Of a stretch of 64,000 nt of DNA, positions 55,194-64,000 are shown piece by piece. Every line of letters begins with the position of its first letter. The first letter of the stretch is position 1. Source of the stretch: an uncultured Kordia sp. (GTDB lineage Bacteria; Bacteroidota; Bacteroidia; Flavobacteriales; Flavobacteriaceae); the NCBI RefSeq assembly GCF_947496985.1, contig NZ_CANMEZ010000011.1, positions 1 through 64,000 of the forward strand, given 5' to 3'. The notes under the pieces are model-generated. The model saw nothing but the letters and a program-made list of their open reading frames with translations, did not search any database and was not told the DNA's origin. The translations under genes and the position numbers were made by a program.

Positions 55194-58100
55194 TTATTTT
55201 AAAACAATTCGCCTTATTGTTTTGTTGTTGTTGTGTAAAACTCTCATGAAGTATAATCCTGCTTGATAGTTTGTTAAATTAAGCGATTGATCGTTTTCAT
55301 TTAATTGATTAAATGTAGTCTGATAAATAACTCTTCCAGTCATGTCAAATATGTCTATATGCACATTTGTTAGGTTTGAATTTGATTTTATGTTTACAAT
55401 TCCGTCCGTTATTGTTGGTGAAATCATTATTCCTAATGTATTGTTTTCGTTTGTTGGAACACTTAATGTTCCACTTAGGTTGGTTGATGTTGGATAGAAT
55501 ACTGAGAAGGAATTTGTAGTGAATTGAATGTAATAATCATTCAGATATGAAGTTCCTCCCGAGTTGATAAAATCGCCTCCTGAAACATATCCAGCCGTAC
55601 ACGTATTTCCGTTAACTTTCATTAATTCTAAACCATTGATTGTTGTTAGATTGTCATCTGCAAGAATTAAATCATCAACCTCATCACCTAACATATACAA
55701 ACGTACATTCACGTTACTTGAAGGTGCATTTGTTGTACTGATAGAGACTTCTCTCCGTGAATACGGTTGCCCTGAGAAGTCTCGTGTATCAGCATTGTCA
55801 ATGAATAATGTTGTTGTTATTGTGCCTAAATTGTTTCCGTTTGCGTTTATCGCTGCTACAATGTTTCCGCCAACATTTAAGATTGGAACCCATTCGTTCG
55901 TATTTGCTTGTGCATTTGATATTTCTACAGTCGGAATATTTTCACATATTCCTGCTGTTCCTGTTGCTACAATTGGCGCACCTTCTAGACAGAAAGTGAC
56001 TTCTGAAAAATTTGAATCTATTCTAGAAACTTGCAAGTAATAGATGTTTCCAAATACAACTGGAATAACACCATCGTTAGTAATACAGGCAACTTCTGTT
56101 CCGCCACAAGCGTCATATACTGCAAAGTTGTTAAAAACAGAATTACTCGTAAGTGAAATGTTTCCTGTCAATGGTGCTTCAAACGTGTACCAAGCGTCCA
56201 ACCAGTCTTGTGTAGCATTCTGGCAACTTCCTACCGTAGTTGCAAAACTCGTTGACCCGCGTAACTCTAGCGTCACGTTTTCTGTGCTACATTCGCCAAT
56301 TGCCGCTACTTGAATCATTTCTGCGGAAGCGCAATCATCATTAGCAATTGTTTCATATGCTGTGATGATAAAACTATCTGCATCGGCAAAATCACTTGTA
56401 CTTACTACCCGAAGTGTATATGTACCTGCGGTGAGTCCTGTAATTATTTTTTCGCTATAAAAACAATCTATTTCCGTTGGAATGTCTCCACAACTATCAT
56501 ATAAGGTGAAGCCGTCAGCAAAGTTGACACCCGTAATTGTGAGATTTCCATTGACTGGCATATTGAATTCATACCATACATCAAGATTTTCTAACGTTCC
56601 GTTATCACAACTACTTGTAAGACTTTGTGTGGCAGCAGCATTGTTATAATTGATTGTTGTTGGTGTTGTAATATCATTCATAATTACAGTTGCGTTTGCA
56701 CATTGGTCATTTGCTATCGTTTCAAACGCTTGAATTATAAAACTATCATCTCCTGCAAAACTGGCTGTACTTACCACACGTAGTATGTATGTTCCTGCTG
56801 CTAAGTTGTATGTGAAATTGTCATTGTAAAAGCAATCGAGTTCAGTAGGAACGCTTCCACAATTATCATACAGTGTAAAACCATCTGCAAAGTTTACTCC
56901 TGAAATTCTAAGGTTTCCAGTAACTGGCATTGTAAATTGATACCAAATGTCTAAATAATCTTCTGTTGTACTTGTATCACAACTACTTTCTAAACTTTGT
57001 GTTGCGTTGGCGTTATTGAAATTGATGGTTGTTGCCGTTGTTATATCATCCATGATGACTTCGGCATTAGCACATTCATCATTAGCTACAGTTTCAAAAG
57101 CCTGAATAACAAAGCTGTCAGTTCCTGCATTGCTGTCTGTACTTGTTACGCGAAGTGTATATGTTCCTGCTGTTAAACCAAATGTAAAATTATCATCGTA
57201 AAAACAATCCAATTCTGTGGGAACGCTTCCGCAATTGTCATATAGTGTAAAACCATCTGCGAAATTTACTCCTGAGATTCGTAAATTTCCGTTTACTGGC
57301 ATCGTGAATTGATACCATAAATCAAGATAATCATTACTACCTGTATCACAACTACTTACTAAGCTTTCCGTTGCTGCTGCATTGTTAAAATTAATCGTTC
57401 TTGCAGTTGTAATATCATCCATGATGACTTCGGCATTAGCGCATTCATCATTGGCAGCCGTTTCAAATGCTTGAATTCGAAAACTATCGGTTCCTGCATT
57501 AGTATCTGTACTTACAGCACGTAATATATACGTTCCTGCTGCAAGATTATATGTAAAATGGTCATCATAGAAACAATCCAATTCTGTAGGAACACTTCCG
57601 CAATTGTCATATAATGTAAATCCGTCTGAGAAATTCACTCCAGTAATTCGCAAATTCCCTGTTACTGGCATTGTGAATTCATACCATAAATCAAGATATT
57701 CATCGCTACTTGTATCACAACTACTTACTAAACTTTGAGTAGCTTCGGCGTTGTTAAAGAAAATGGTTCTTAAGGTTGTAATATCATCTGTGATGACTTC
57801 GGCATTTACACATTCGTCATTTGCAGCTGCTTCAAATGCTTGAATCATAAAACTATCGACTCCTGCATTTGATGTAGTACTTACGGCTCTTAGTTTATAG
57901 GTTGATCCATTTGTAAGCCCATAAAAAAATCCGTCATCGTAAAAACAATCTATTTCTGAACCTCCGCATGTAGTGTATAATGAGAATCCGTCTGCAAAAT
58001 TCACACTTGTAATTCGAATGTTTCCGTTGACTGGCATGGTAAATTCAAACCAAACATCAGGATACGTGGTTGCGGCTGTATCACAACTACTGAGTAGACT

Positions 58101-58256
58101 TTGTGTTGCCATTCCATTATCAAAATTTACAGTTGTTGTTCCTGCGGTAGTTATCGTAATAACCTCTGCATCAACACAATCGTTGTTTACTGGCACTTGT
58201 GCATAATTTTGATATGTAGTGAAAAAAATCACTAGGAATAGTAGTTTTGCCCTCAT
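55194..58256 (-). CDS. Repeat-containing surface protein with type IX secretion sorting domain
   Basis: This 1020-residue protein starts with a signal peptide (…LVIFFTTYQNYAQ). Five near-identical units of about 122 residues follow (roughly 24-634), each with 'NAEVI', 'SCDT', 'LDLWYEFTMP', 'FADGFTLYDNCG' and 'LDCFYDD', plus a divergent sixth unit and a linker domain. The end is a Por-secretion C-terminal domain ('FDMTGRVIYQTTFNQL', 'GLYFMRVLHNNNKTIRRIVLK'). The protein should cross the outer membrane by the type IX system. The frame extends to 58337, but the ATG at 58256 begins the signal peptide. Function is unknown, possibly adhesion. Confidence 0.88.
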   Translation of the reverse strand: MRAKLLFLVIFFTTYQNYAQVPVNNDCVDAEVITITTAGTTTVNFDNGMATQSLLSSCDTAATTYPDVWFEFTMPVNGNIRITSVNFADGFSLYTTCGGSEIDCFYDDGFFYGLTNGSTYKLRAVSTTSNAGVDSFMIQAFEAAANDECVNAEVITDDITTLRTIFFNNAEATQSLVSSCDTSSDEYLDLWYEFTMPVTGNLRITGVNFSDGFTLYDNCGSVPTELDCFYDDHFTYNLAAGTYILRAVSTDTNAGTDSFRIQAFETAANDECANAEVIMDDITTARTINFNNAAATESLVSSCDTGSNDYLDLWYQFTMPVNGNLRISGVNFADGFTLYDNCGSVPTELDCFYDDNFTFGLTAGTYTLRVTSTDSNAGTDSFVIQAFETVANDECANAEVIMDDITTATTINFNNANATQSLESSCDTSTTEDYLDIWYQFTMPVTGNLRISGVNFADGFTLYDNCGSVPTELDCFYNDNFTYNLAAGTYILRVVSTASFAGDDSFIIQAFETIANDQCANATVIMNDITTPTTINYNNAAATQSLTSSCDNGTLENLDVWYEFNMPVNGNLTITGVNFADGFTLYDSCGDIPTEIDCFYSEKIITGLTAGTYTLRVVSTSDFADADSFIITAYETIANDDCASAEMIQVAAIGECSTENVTLELRGSTSFATTVGSCQNATQDWLDAWYTFEAPLTGNISLTSNSVFNNFAVYDACGGTEVACITNDGVIPVVFGNIYYLQVSRIDSNFSEVTFCLEGAPIVATGTAGICENIPTVEISNAQANTNEWVPILNVGGNIVAAINANGNNLGTITTTLFIDNADTRDFSGQPYSRREVSISTTNAPSSNVNVRLYMLGDEVDDLILADDNLTTINGLELMKVNGNTCTAGYVSGGDFINSGGTSYLNDYYIQFTTNSFSVFYPTSTNLSGTLSVPTNENNTLGIMISPTITDGIVNIKSNSNLTNVHIDIFDMTGRVIYQTTFNQLNENDQSLNLTNYQAGLYFMRVLHNNNKTIRRIVLK
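56350..58190. repeat. Tandem intragenic repeats of about 365 bp
   Basis: Five consecutive coding units of about 122 codons share long stretches of near-identical DNA, for example the block encoding 'FTLYDNCGSVPTELDCFY' in units 2 to 4. The conservation implies recent duplication or gene conversion. Boundaries are approximate. Confidence 0.75.
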
Positions 58257-58380
58257 GTATTTACCCCTTATTAGTTTTACGGATATGAAAATACTTCCTT
58301 TTGAGTAAGCACATAAAAAAAATGTATAAACCGACACGATTTATACATTTTTGGTATGATATACTTTCTGTTTAGATGAA

Positions 58381-61300
58381 CTACATATTTCTTCGATATT
58401 GTCCTCCAACTTCAAACAATGAAGCTGTTATTTCACCTAACGAACATACTTTACATACGTCCATTAAAGCTTCAAATATGTTTTCGTTATTCACAGCTTT
58501 TAGTTGTAAGTTATGAAGTAACTCTTTTGTATCATGTGCATTGTGAAGGTTTTCTAATATTTTGATTTGATATTGTTTTTCTTCTTCCGTTGCTCGAATG
58601 ACTTCTTTTGGCACTACCGTTGGCGAACCTTTACTGCTTAAGAATGTGTTTACACCAATAATTGGAAATTGTCCGTTATGTTTCAACGTTTCGTAGTATA
58701 AACTTTCTTCTTGAATTTTAGAACGTTGATACATAGTTTCCATTGCTCCTAAAACACCTCCACGTTCTGTGATACGATCAAATTCTAATAAAACAGCTTC
58801 TTCTACTAAGTCTGTTAATTCTTCTATGATAAACGAACCTTGAATTGGATTTTCGTTTTTCGCTAATCCTAATTCTTTGTTGATAATCAACTGAATCGCC
58901 ATTGCTCTACGAACTGATTCTTCCGTTGGTGTTGTAATTGCTTCATCATATGCGTTTGTGTGCAATGAGTTACAGTTGTCATAGATTGCATATAATGCTT
59001 GTAACGTGGTACGAATATCGTTGAAGTCAATTTCTTGTGCATGTAAACTACGTCCAGAAGTTTGAATGTGATATTTCAACATTTGCGCTCTCGAGTTTGC
59101 CCCGTATTTATGTTTCAAGGCTTTCGCCCAGATTTTACGTGCTACACGTCCAATTACTGCATATTCAGGATCAATTCCATTTGAGAAGAAGAATGATAAG
59201 TTTGGACCAAATTTATTGATGTCCATTCCTCTACTTAAATAGTATTCTACGTATGTAAATCCATTAGATAACGTTAATGCTAACTGTGTAATTGGGTTTG
59301 CGCCTGCTTCCGCGATATGATATCCAGAAATAGAAACCGAATAGAAGTTACGTACATTATTTTCAATGAAATACTCTTGTACATCTCCCATTAATCGTAA
59401 TGCAAATTCTGTTGAGAAGATACATGTATTTTGTGCTTGATCTTCTTTTAAGATATCTGCCTGAACTGTTCCGCGTACTTGTGCTATGGTTTTTACTTTG
59501 ATGTCATTATAGATGTCTGCTGGCAATACTTGATCACCTGTAACTCCTAATAGCATTAAACCTAAACCGTCGTTTCCTTCTGGCAAGTCTCCATTATACT
59601 GTGGACGTTCTTTTCCTTTATAAATTTCAGCAATTTTTGCTTCAACTTCTGCTTCAAGCTCATTTTCTTTAATGTAAATTTCACATTGCTGATCAATGGC
59701 AGCATTCATAAAGAAACCTAATAACATTGGTGCAGGACCATTTATGGTCATACTTACCGATGTCATTTTATGTGCTAAATCGAAACCAGAGTATAATTTT
59801 TTCGCATCATCTAAACAGCAGATAGAAACTCCTGCATTTCCAATTTTACCATAAATATCTGGTCGTAGATCCGGATCGTTTCCGTACAACGTTACACTAT
59901 CAAACGCCGTAGATAAACGTTTTGCTGGCATTCCTTGACTTACATAATGGAAACGTTTGTTGGTACGTTCTGGTCCGCCTTCCCCTGCAAACATACGTGC
60001 TGGATCTTCTCCTGTACGTTTGAAAGGATATAATCCTGACGTATATGGAAATTCTCCTGGAACGTTTTCTTGCAAACACCATTTTAAGATGTCTCCCCAA
60101 GCTTGATACTTTGGCAATGCTACTTTTGGTATTTGTAGATGTGATAAAGATTCAGTGTGTGTATTAATTTTGATCTCTTTGTCACGAACTTTAAACGTGT
60201 AGATCGGGTTTTTATATTTGTTTACTTTCTCGTTCCAACCGTTGATAATTTCCCAGTTGTATGGATCAAGATTTAGCTTAACGCGATCAAACTCTTTTAG
60301 TAATAATTTTACCAAATCGATATCTGCTTCTTCGTCTAATCGTTCTAAAATGATGTTTTCATCTAAACCTGTTTTAGACATAAACTTCATTTCAATTTCG
60401 TTCGATTTTACATTCGAGATAGAACCGATGGTTTTGTAGATTCCGTATAGTTTTTGAGCAACTTCAACTTGTGCTTCTGCTTTTTTGTCGTAGGCTCTGT
60501 TGTTTTCTGCTATTTCAGATAAGTAACGTGTTCTTGATGGTGGAATTACGAATATTTTTTCGCTCATTTCACCAGAAATTTTAGAAGTCGACTGTAAATC
60601 TGCTTCTGTTTTTTCCACTAATTTATCCATTACCGCTTTGTACAAGGTATTCATTCCTGGATCATTGAACTGAGAAGCAATGGTTCCGTATACTGGTAAT
60701 TGATCTTGTGGAATGTCCCAAAGATTGTTGTTACGCATGTATTGTTTTTTTACATCGCGCAAAGCGTCTAACGAACCTCTTTTGTCAAATTTGTTGATGG
60801 CAACTAAATCCGCAAAATCGAGCATGTCAATTTTTTCCAATTGCGTAGCTGCTCCAAATTCTGGTGTCATTACGTATAAAGCGACATCACTGTGTTCCAT
60901 GATTTCTGTGTCTGATTGTCCAATTCCTGATGTTTCAAGAATAATTAAATCGTACTCAGCTGCTTTTAATACTTGAACCGCTTCATTTACATATTTTGAT
61001 AAGGCTAAGTTTGATTGACGTGTTGCTAAACTACGCATGTATACTCTTGGCGAGTTAATCGCGTTCATACGAATACGATCTCCTAGTAAAGCACCACCAG
61101 TTTTACGTTTTGATGGATCAACTGAGATTAATCCGATCGTTTTTTCTGGAAAATCAATTAAAAATCGACGAACCAATTCGTCCACTAAACTTGATTTACC
61201 AGCTCCACCAGTTCCTGTAATTCCTAATACTGGTGTTGTTGATGTTTTATTTTTTTCGTGAATTGTATCTAGAGCATCTTTAGCAACTTCTGGAAAGTTT

Positions 61301-61821
61301 TCTGCTGAAGAAATCACACGTGCAATTGCTTTTGGATTTTTTTCGTGTAATAAGTTTACTTCTCCGTTTAGTGAATCGCCAATAGCATAATCAGATTTTT
61401 GTACTAAATCATTAATCATTCCTTGTAATCCCATCTCACGTCCATCATCTGGAGAATAGATACGTGTAATTCCATACTCCATTAAATCTTTAATTTCTTC
61501 TGGAAGGATTACACCGCCACCGCCACCAAATATTTTGATGTGTCCAGCGCCTTTTTCTTGTAACAAATCGTACATATATTTAAAGTACTCATTGTGTCCA
61601 CCTTGATACGAAGTCATTGCAATAGCATTTGCATCTTCTTGAATAGCTGTATTTACAACTTCTTCCACACTTCTATCGTGTCCTAAGTGAATGACCTCAA
61701 CACCAGTTGACTGAATAATTCGTCGCATGATATTGATAGCGGCATCGTGTCCGTCAAAGAGTGATGCAGCAGTTACGATTCGTACTTTATAGGTTGGTTT
61801 GTAGGGTTGCGCTTGTTCCAT
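58381..61821 (-). CDS. icmF: Fused B12-dependent isobutyryl-CoA mutase IcmF
   Basis: This 1146-residue fusion has a cobalamin-binding domain (1-150, '[16 protein letters not shown]'). A MeaB-type GTPase chaperone follows (195-420; Walker A GTGGAGKS 202-209, '[19 protein letters not shown]', 'NKFD'), then a mutase catalytic domain (about 590-1146, '[11 protein letters not shown]', '[17 protein letters not shown]'). It interconverts isobutyryl-CoA and n-butyryl-CoA using adenosylcobalamin, with the GTPase guarding the cofactor. Length and order match the IcmF family. No other gene of the pathway is adjacent. Confidence 0.94.
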   Translation of the reverse strand: MEQAQPYKPTYKVRIVTAASLFDGHDAAINIMRRIIQSTGVEVIHLGHDRSVEEVVNTAIQEDANAIAMTSYQGGHNEYFKYMYDLLQEKGAGHIKIFGGGGGVILPEEIKDLMEYGITRIYSPDDGREMGLQGMINDLVQKSDYAIGDSLNGEVNLLHEKNPKAIARVISSAENFPEVAKDALDTIHEKNKTSTTPVLGITGTGGAGKSSLVDELVRRFLIDFPEKTIGLISVDPSKRKTGGALLGDRIRMNAINSPRVYMRSLATRQSNLALSKYVNEAVQVLKAAEYDLIILETSGIGQSDTEIMEHSDVALYVMTPEFGAATQLEKIDMLDFADLVAINKFDKRGSLDALRDVKKQYMRNNNLWDIPQDQLPVYGTIASQFNDPGMNTLYKAVMDKLVEKTEADLQSTSKISGEMSEKIFVIPPSRTRYLSEIAENNRAYDKKAEAQVEVAQKLYGIYKTIGSISNVKSNEIEMKFMSKTGLDENIILERLDEEADIDLVKLLLKEFDRVKLNLDPYNWEIINGWNEKVNKYKNPIYTFKVRDKEIKINTHTESLSHLQIPKVALPKYQAWGDILKWCLQENVPGEFPYTSGLYPFKRTGEDPARMFAGEGGPERTNKRFHYVSQGMPAKRLSTAFDSVTLYGNDPDLRPDIYGKIGNAGVSICCLDDAKKLYSGFDLAHKMTSVSMTINGPAPMLLGFFMNAAIDQQCEIYIKENELEAEVEAKIAEIYKGKERPQYNGDLPEGNDGLGLMLLGVTGDQVLPADIYNDIKVKTIAQVRGTVQADILKEDQAQNTCIFSTEFALRLMGDVQEYFIENNVRNFYSVSISGYHIAEAGANPITQLALTLSNGFTYVEYYLSRGMDINKFGPNLSFFFSNGIDPEYAVIGRVARKIWAKALKHKYGANSRAQMLKYHIQTSGRSLHAQEIDFNDIRTTLQALYAIYDNCNSLHTNAYDEAITTPTEESVRRAMAIQLIINKELGLAKNENPIQGSFIIEELTDLVEEAVLLEFDRITERGGVLGAMETMYQRSKIQEESLYYETLKHNGQFPIIGVNTFLSSKGSPTVVPKEVIRATEEEKQYQIKILENLHNAHDTKELLHNLQLKAVNNENIFEALMDVCKVCSLGEITASLFEVGGQYRRNM

Positions 61822-61919
61822 CTGTAATGAAGTCTATATTTTAGGCGTGCAATTTACGGAATATTCAAAAAAATCGAACATTTTTTAAGAAATATATAAG
61901 AAATGAAGGTTTTGAAATT

Positions 61920-62861
61920 TTAGAGTCCAACACGCATTCCTTCTTCTGCAAATTGGAAACCTTTGTTTTTCAAACTATCTTTTAATGAATTTGATTCTTG
62001 CAAAGCAGGATTGGAATGATTGAAGTGAATGAAAATAACTTTATTTTTTGTCGCTTTATCTTCGTTTTCAAACAGTTTTGCAGTTTCTACAATAAACGGA
62101 TGTGGCACTTCGTTCATGGGTCTTGGAATTTCTCCATTTTTGAAAAATGTAGCGTCCAAAAAAGCATAATCTACTTTTTTGACTTCTTCCACAATATCTT
62201 TTTCCCAAAGTTGCCATTTGTTAATGTCTGGAATGAACAACGCTGATTTATGTTTTCCTTTAATTTTATAACCAACCGTTTCTGAGAATTCGTCACGATG
62301 TGGTACTAGAAATGGCGTGATTTCGATTCCATTTGTCAAATCTACAGAAGTATTATGCTGTAATTCTTTTAGCTTTATATTTTCTAAAGCAACTAGTTGA
62401 TTCCAAGGTCCATTTGTTTCTAAGAATGTTTTCATTTTTGGCATTGTATAGACAGGAACTTGTTTTGCTCCCATAGCTTCTCTTCCAAAATACATGAGTC
62501 CTGTGTAATGCCCGATATGTGCATGTGTGAGAAATACGCCATCTATTACACTTCCTGTTTCAAGCTGATTGGAAAGGTTTTGAACTTGCTGTGTGATATC
62601 AGGTGTAGCATCAAATAACCATTTTTTCTTCGATTCGAGATCTAGTAAACCCAAACAAGAAATCAACTTCTTTTCTACTTTTCCTTCATGATAAAGTTGA
62701 CAACATGATTTTGTACAATTGATTTGCGGATAGCCAGCATCTTGTGCAGTCCCTAATATTGTAAGGTATTGTGTGTACGTTTTATTATTGGAAACAGCTT
62801 TCTTTTCTTGTTGACAATTTATAAAGAAAAGTGGAATAAGGAATAGCCAAACTTTTTTCAT
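61920..62861 (-). CDS. PqqB-like metallo-beta-lactamase-fold lipoprotein
   Basis: This 313-residue protein has a lipobox (LFFINC, Cys16). The PqqB-like start 'LTILGTAQDAGYPQINCTKS' is followed by the metal motif HAHIGH ('LTHAHIGHYTGL'), 'LVPHRDEFSETVGYKI' and 'IHFNHSNP'. PqqB belongs to coenzyme PQQ synthesis. No pqqA, C, D or E gene is in the window and the protein is exported. It is therefore more likely a hydrolase of unknown substrate. Confidence 0.83.
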   Translation of the reverse strand: MKKVWLFLIPLFFINCQQEKKAVSNNKTYTQYLTILGTAQDAGYPQINCTKSCCQLYHEGKVEKKLISCLGLLDLESKKKWLFDATPDITQQVQNLSNQLETGSVIDGVFLTHAHIGHYTGLMYFGREAMGAKQVPVYTMPKMKTFLETNGPWNQLVALENIKLKELQHNTSVDLTNGIEITPFLVPHRDEFSETVGYKIKGKHKSALFIPDINKWQLWEKDIVEEVKKVDYAFLDATFFKNGEIPRPMNEVPHPFIVETAKLFENEDKATKNKVIFIHFNHSNPALQESNSLKDSLKNKGFQFAEEGMRVGL

Positions 62862-62891
62862 CTGCTTAATTTTTAGAAAGATATTACTTTT

Positions 62892-63338
62892 TTAATATTT
62901 TCCAGTTACATGATCATGCATTAGTTTGTAGTAAAAATCACTAAGTCGTTTAGCTTTGTGTTCTTTTTCGATAACTGCTAAGATTTGTTTGTAATATTTT
63001 CTGTCTGAATGTCTAAAAATCAGCCAAATATTCAACTTTGTACAATAGATGCGTTCATCACTAATCCAACCATATTTTTTTGTTAGTTTGATTAGTTTTT
63101 CTGTGTTTGTATTATCTAGTTTTTTTTGTAATTTTCTAACTGAGTCTTGCACTTTTTGTGGATACGTACTTTTTTTACCGAATGTTTTATCGTCTAAAAT
63201 TTCTCCACCTCTGTACATTCGATCATTTGTAATCATTTTTTTGAGTGTATTGCACATCTCAGTTTTATTTGTAATGGCTTCTTGCCCAAAACTTTGAAAT
63301 GCAGTATAGAGTATAATTAAAAATAAGATTTTTTTCAT
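62892..63338 (-). CDS. Small exported hypothetical protein
   Basis: This 148-residue protein has a signal peptide (…ILYTAFQSFGQE). The body is helical and basic and contains 'MCNTLKKMITNDRMYRGGEI', 'RKLQKKLDNTNTEKLIKLT' and 'RHSDRKYYKQILAVIEKEHK'. I do not recognise a family. It is 30 bp upstream of the PqqB-like gene on the same strand, so the two may be an operon. Confidence 0.65.
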   Translation of the reverse strand: MKKILFLIILYTAFQSFGQEAITNKTEMCNTLKKMITNDRMYRGGEILDDKTFGKKSTYPQKVQDSVRKLQKKLDNTNTEKLIKLTKKYGWISDERIYCTKLNIWLIFRHSDRKYYKQILAVIEKEHKAKRLSDFYYKLMHDHVTGKY

Positions 63339-63436
63339 CTATTAGGGATCTATTTGAAGGATAAGATACATTTTTTATTGAGATTAATGATCATTAAATT
63401 TCATTTCAAACAAAGGACTTGTTCTAATTATTCGTG

Positions 63437-63444
63437 TATTTTTG
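63437..63444 (+). promoter_or_regulatory. -7 element upstream of DUF4197 gene
   Basis: TATTTTTG matches TAnnTTTG and lies 70 bp before the ATG at 63515. A TTG trinucleotide sits 15 nt further upstream, slightly close for a -33 box. Confidence 0.4.
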
Positions 63445-63514
63445 TAATGTCCATTTTGGTTTTAATTAAACCTTTTGTACTTTTTACTGTCTAAAAAATC
63501 TTAAATATATACTC

Positions 63515-64000
63515 ATGAAAAAAATCATTATTGCTTTTGTCGGATTGTTGATGTTGAATTCTTGTGCAGAATTGCAGCAAGTTGTAAATCAATTGCCACA
63601 GGGCGGCACACTTGGAAACGCTGATATTGCAGCAGGATTACGTCAGGCATTAGATTTTGGAATTGATAAACAAGTACAGAAGCTAACTTTAAAAGATGGT
63701 TTTTATGGTAATAATTTGGTAAAGATTTTAATGCCAGCAGAGTTACAGAAAGTAGATAAAGCATTACGTGACATTGGCTTAGGAAGCTTGGCTGATGATG
63801 GAATTAAGCTATTAAACAGAGCTGCTGAAGATGCTGTAAAAGAAGCAACTCCTATTTTTGTGAATGCTGTAAAAGATATTACGTTTGCCGACGCAAAGAA
63901 TATTTTGTTAGGGAATAATGATGCCGCAACTCAGTATTTACAAGGAAAGACAAATACAGCTTTGTATGGCAAGTTTCAGCCTGTCATTCAAAATTCGTTT
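63515..64000 (+). CDS. DUF4197 domain-containing lipoprotein (3' truncated by window)
   Basis: The frame from 63515 is open to the end of the window (162 codons). It has a lipobox (LLMLNSC, Cys17), 'DIAAGLRQALDFGIDKQVQK' and the DUF4197 signature 'LLNRAAEDAVKEATPIF' with 'ITFADAKNIL'. The function of the family is unknown. The C-terminal part lies outside the window. Confidence 0.85.
   Translation, partial: MKKIIIAFVGLLMLNSCAELQQVVNQLPQGGTLGNADIAAGLRQALDFGIDKQVQKLTLKDGFYGNNLVKILMPAELQKVDKALRDIGLGSLADDGIKLLNRAAEDAVKEATPIFVNAVKDITFADAKNILLGNNDAATQYLQGKTNTALYGKFQPVIQNSF

Noticed and set aside
56350-58190. Regular repeats that might suggest CRISPR or a mobile array
   Set aside because: The repeats are in frame, encode protein units of about 122 residues and have no spacer structure.

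Overview
The window is AT-rich bacterial DNA from the phylum Bacteroidota, most likely a marine member of the family Flavobacteriaceae. The evidence is a SusC/SusD pair, a secreted protein with a type IX secretion sorting domain, Bacteroidota -7 elements (TAnnTTTG), a two-motif flavobacterial DnaJ, and many short GG-leader peptides with 'LNKK-ISNL' leaders. The genus Kordia would fit, but that is inference. I see no rRNA, tRNA, CRISPR array, insertion sequence, prophage or replication origin.

Region by region. 0.1-2 kb: a DUF4294 protein and an M42 aminopeptidase. 2.4-6.8 kb: an isolated SusD/SusC uptake pair. 7-11 kb: a TPR lipoprotein, a membrane-bound AraC-type regulator and a divergent array of three cysteine-rich GG-leader peptide precursors, each with its own terminator. 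11-15.8 kb: an AbiH-type defence protein, an M28 peptidase, a PPK2 polyphosphate kinase and an outer-membrane barrel candidate. 15.8-22.2 kb: a tight four-gene operon (ABC ATPase, ABC permease, MscS channel, sigma-54-type response regulator) and the grpE-dnaJ chaperone operon. 22.3-27.4 kb: housekeeping genes (YceI, TIGR01777, MnmD, DUF4920, IlvE, a MazG-like pyrophosphohydrolase and a small membrane protein). 27.5-31.5 kb: a LuxR-type response regulator and a TPR histidine kinase, with a cytoplasmic-looking trypsin-like protease and an unknown protein between them. 31.5-43.2 kb: adenine deaminase, an M49 peptidase, SRPBCC/GyrI, fluoride channel, DUF1684, MFS, VOC, a CocE/NonD hydrolase and an exported DJ-1-like protein.

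43.2-47.9 kb holds two thiol-related loci. One is a 34-residue metallothionein-like peptide ahead of a SigZ-type sigma factor. The other is a four-cysteine leader peptide between a C39-like/VKOR/thioredoxin fusion and a TlpA-type thioredoxin. 47.9-55 kb: a sodium:amino-acid symporter, two membrane-bound regulators, a J-domain protein, a CpeT-like lipoprotein and three more GG-leader peptides, two of them shorter than 60 residues. 55-64 kb: a repeat-rich type IX secreted protein, the fused B12-dependent mutase IcmF, a PqqB-like lipoprotein, and a DUF4197 lipoprotein cut by the window edge.

The most interesting theme is the number of small cysteine-rich peptides (three + one + two GG-leader precursors, one VKOR-linked peptide, one metallothionein-like peptide). 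Two of these loci share the same layout: a seven-helix AraC-type membrane regulator divergent from the precursor. The array core is protein-identical with only synonymous DNA changes. Paired ATTTATAAAT boxes 21 bp apart lie upstream of two array members, and a single box lies upstream of the distant short-peptide pair. No lanthionine synthetase or peptidase-type exporter is present here, so modification and export would have to be encoded elsewhere.
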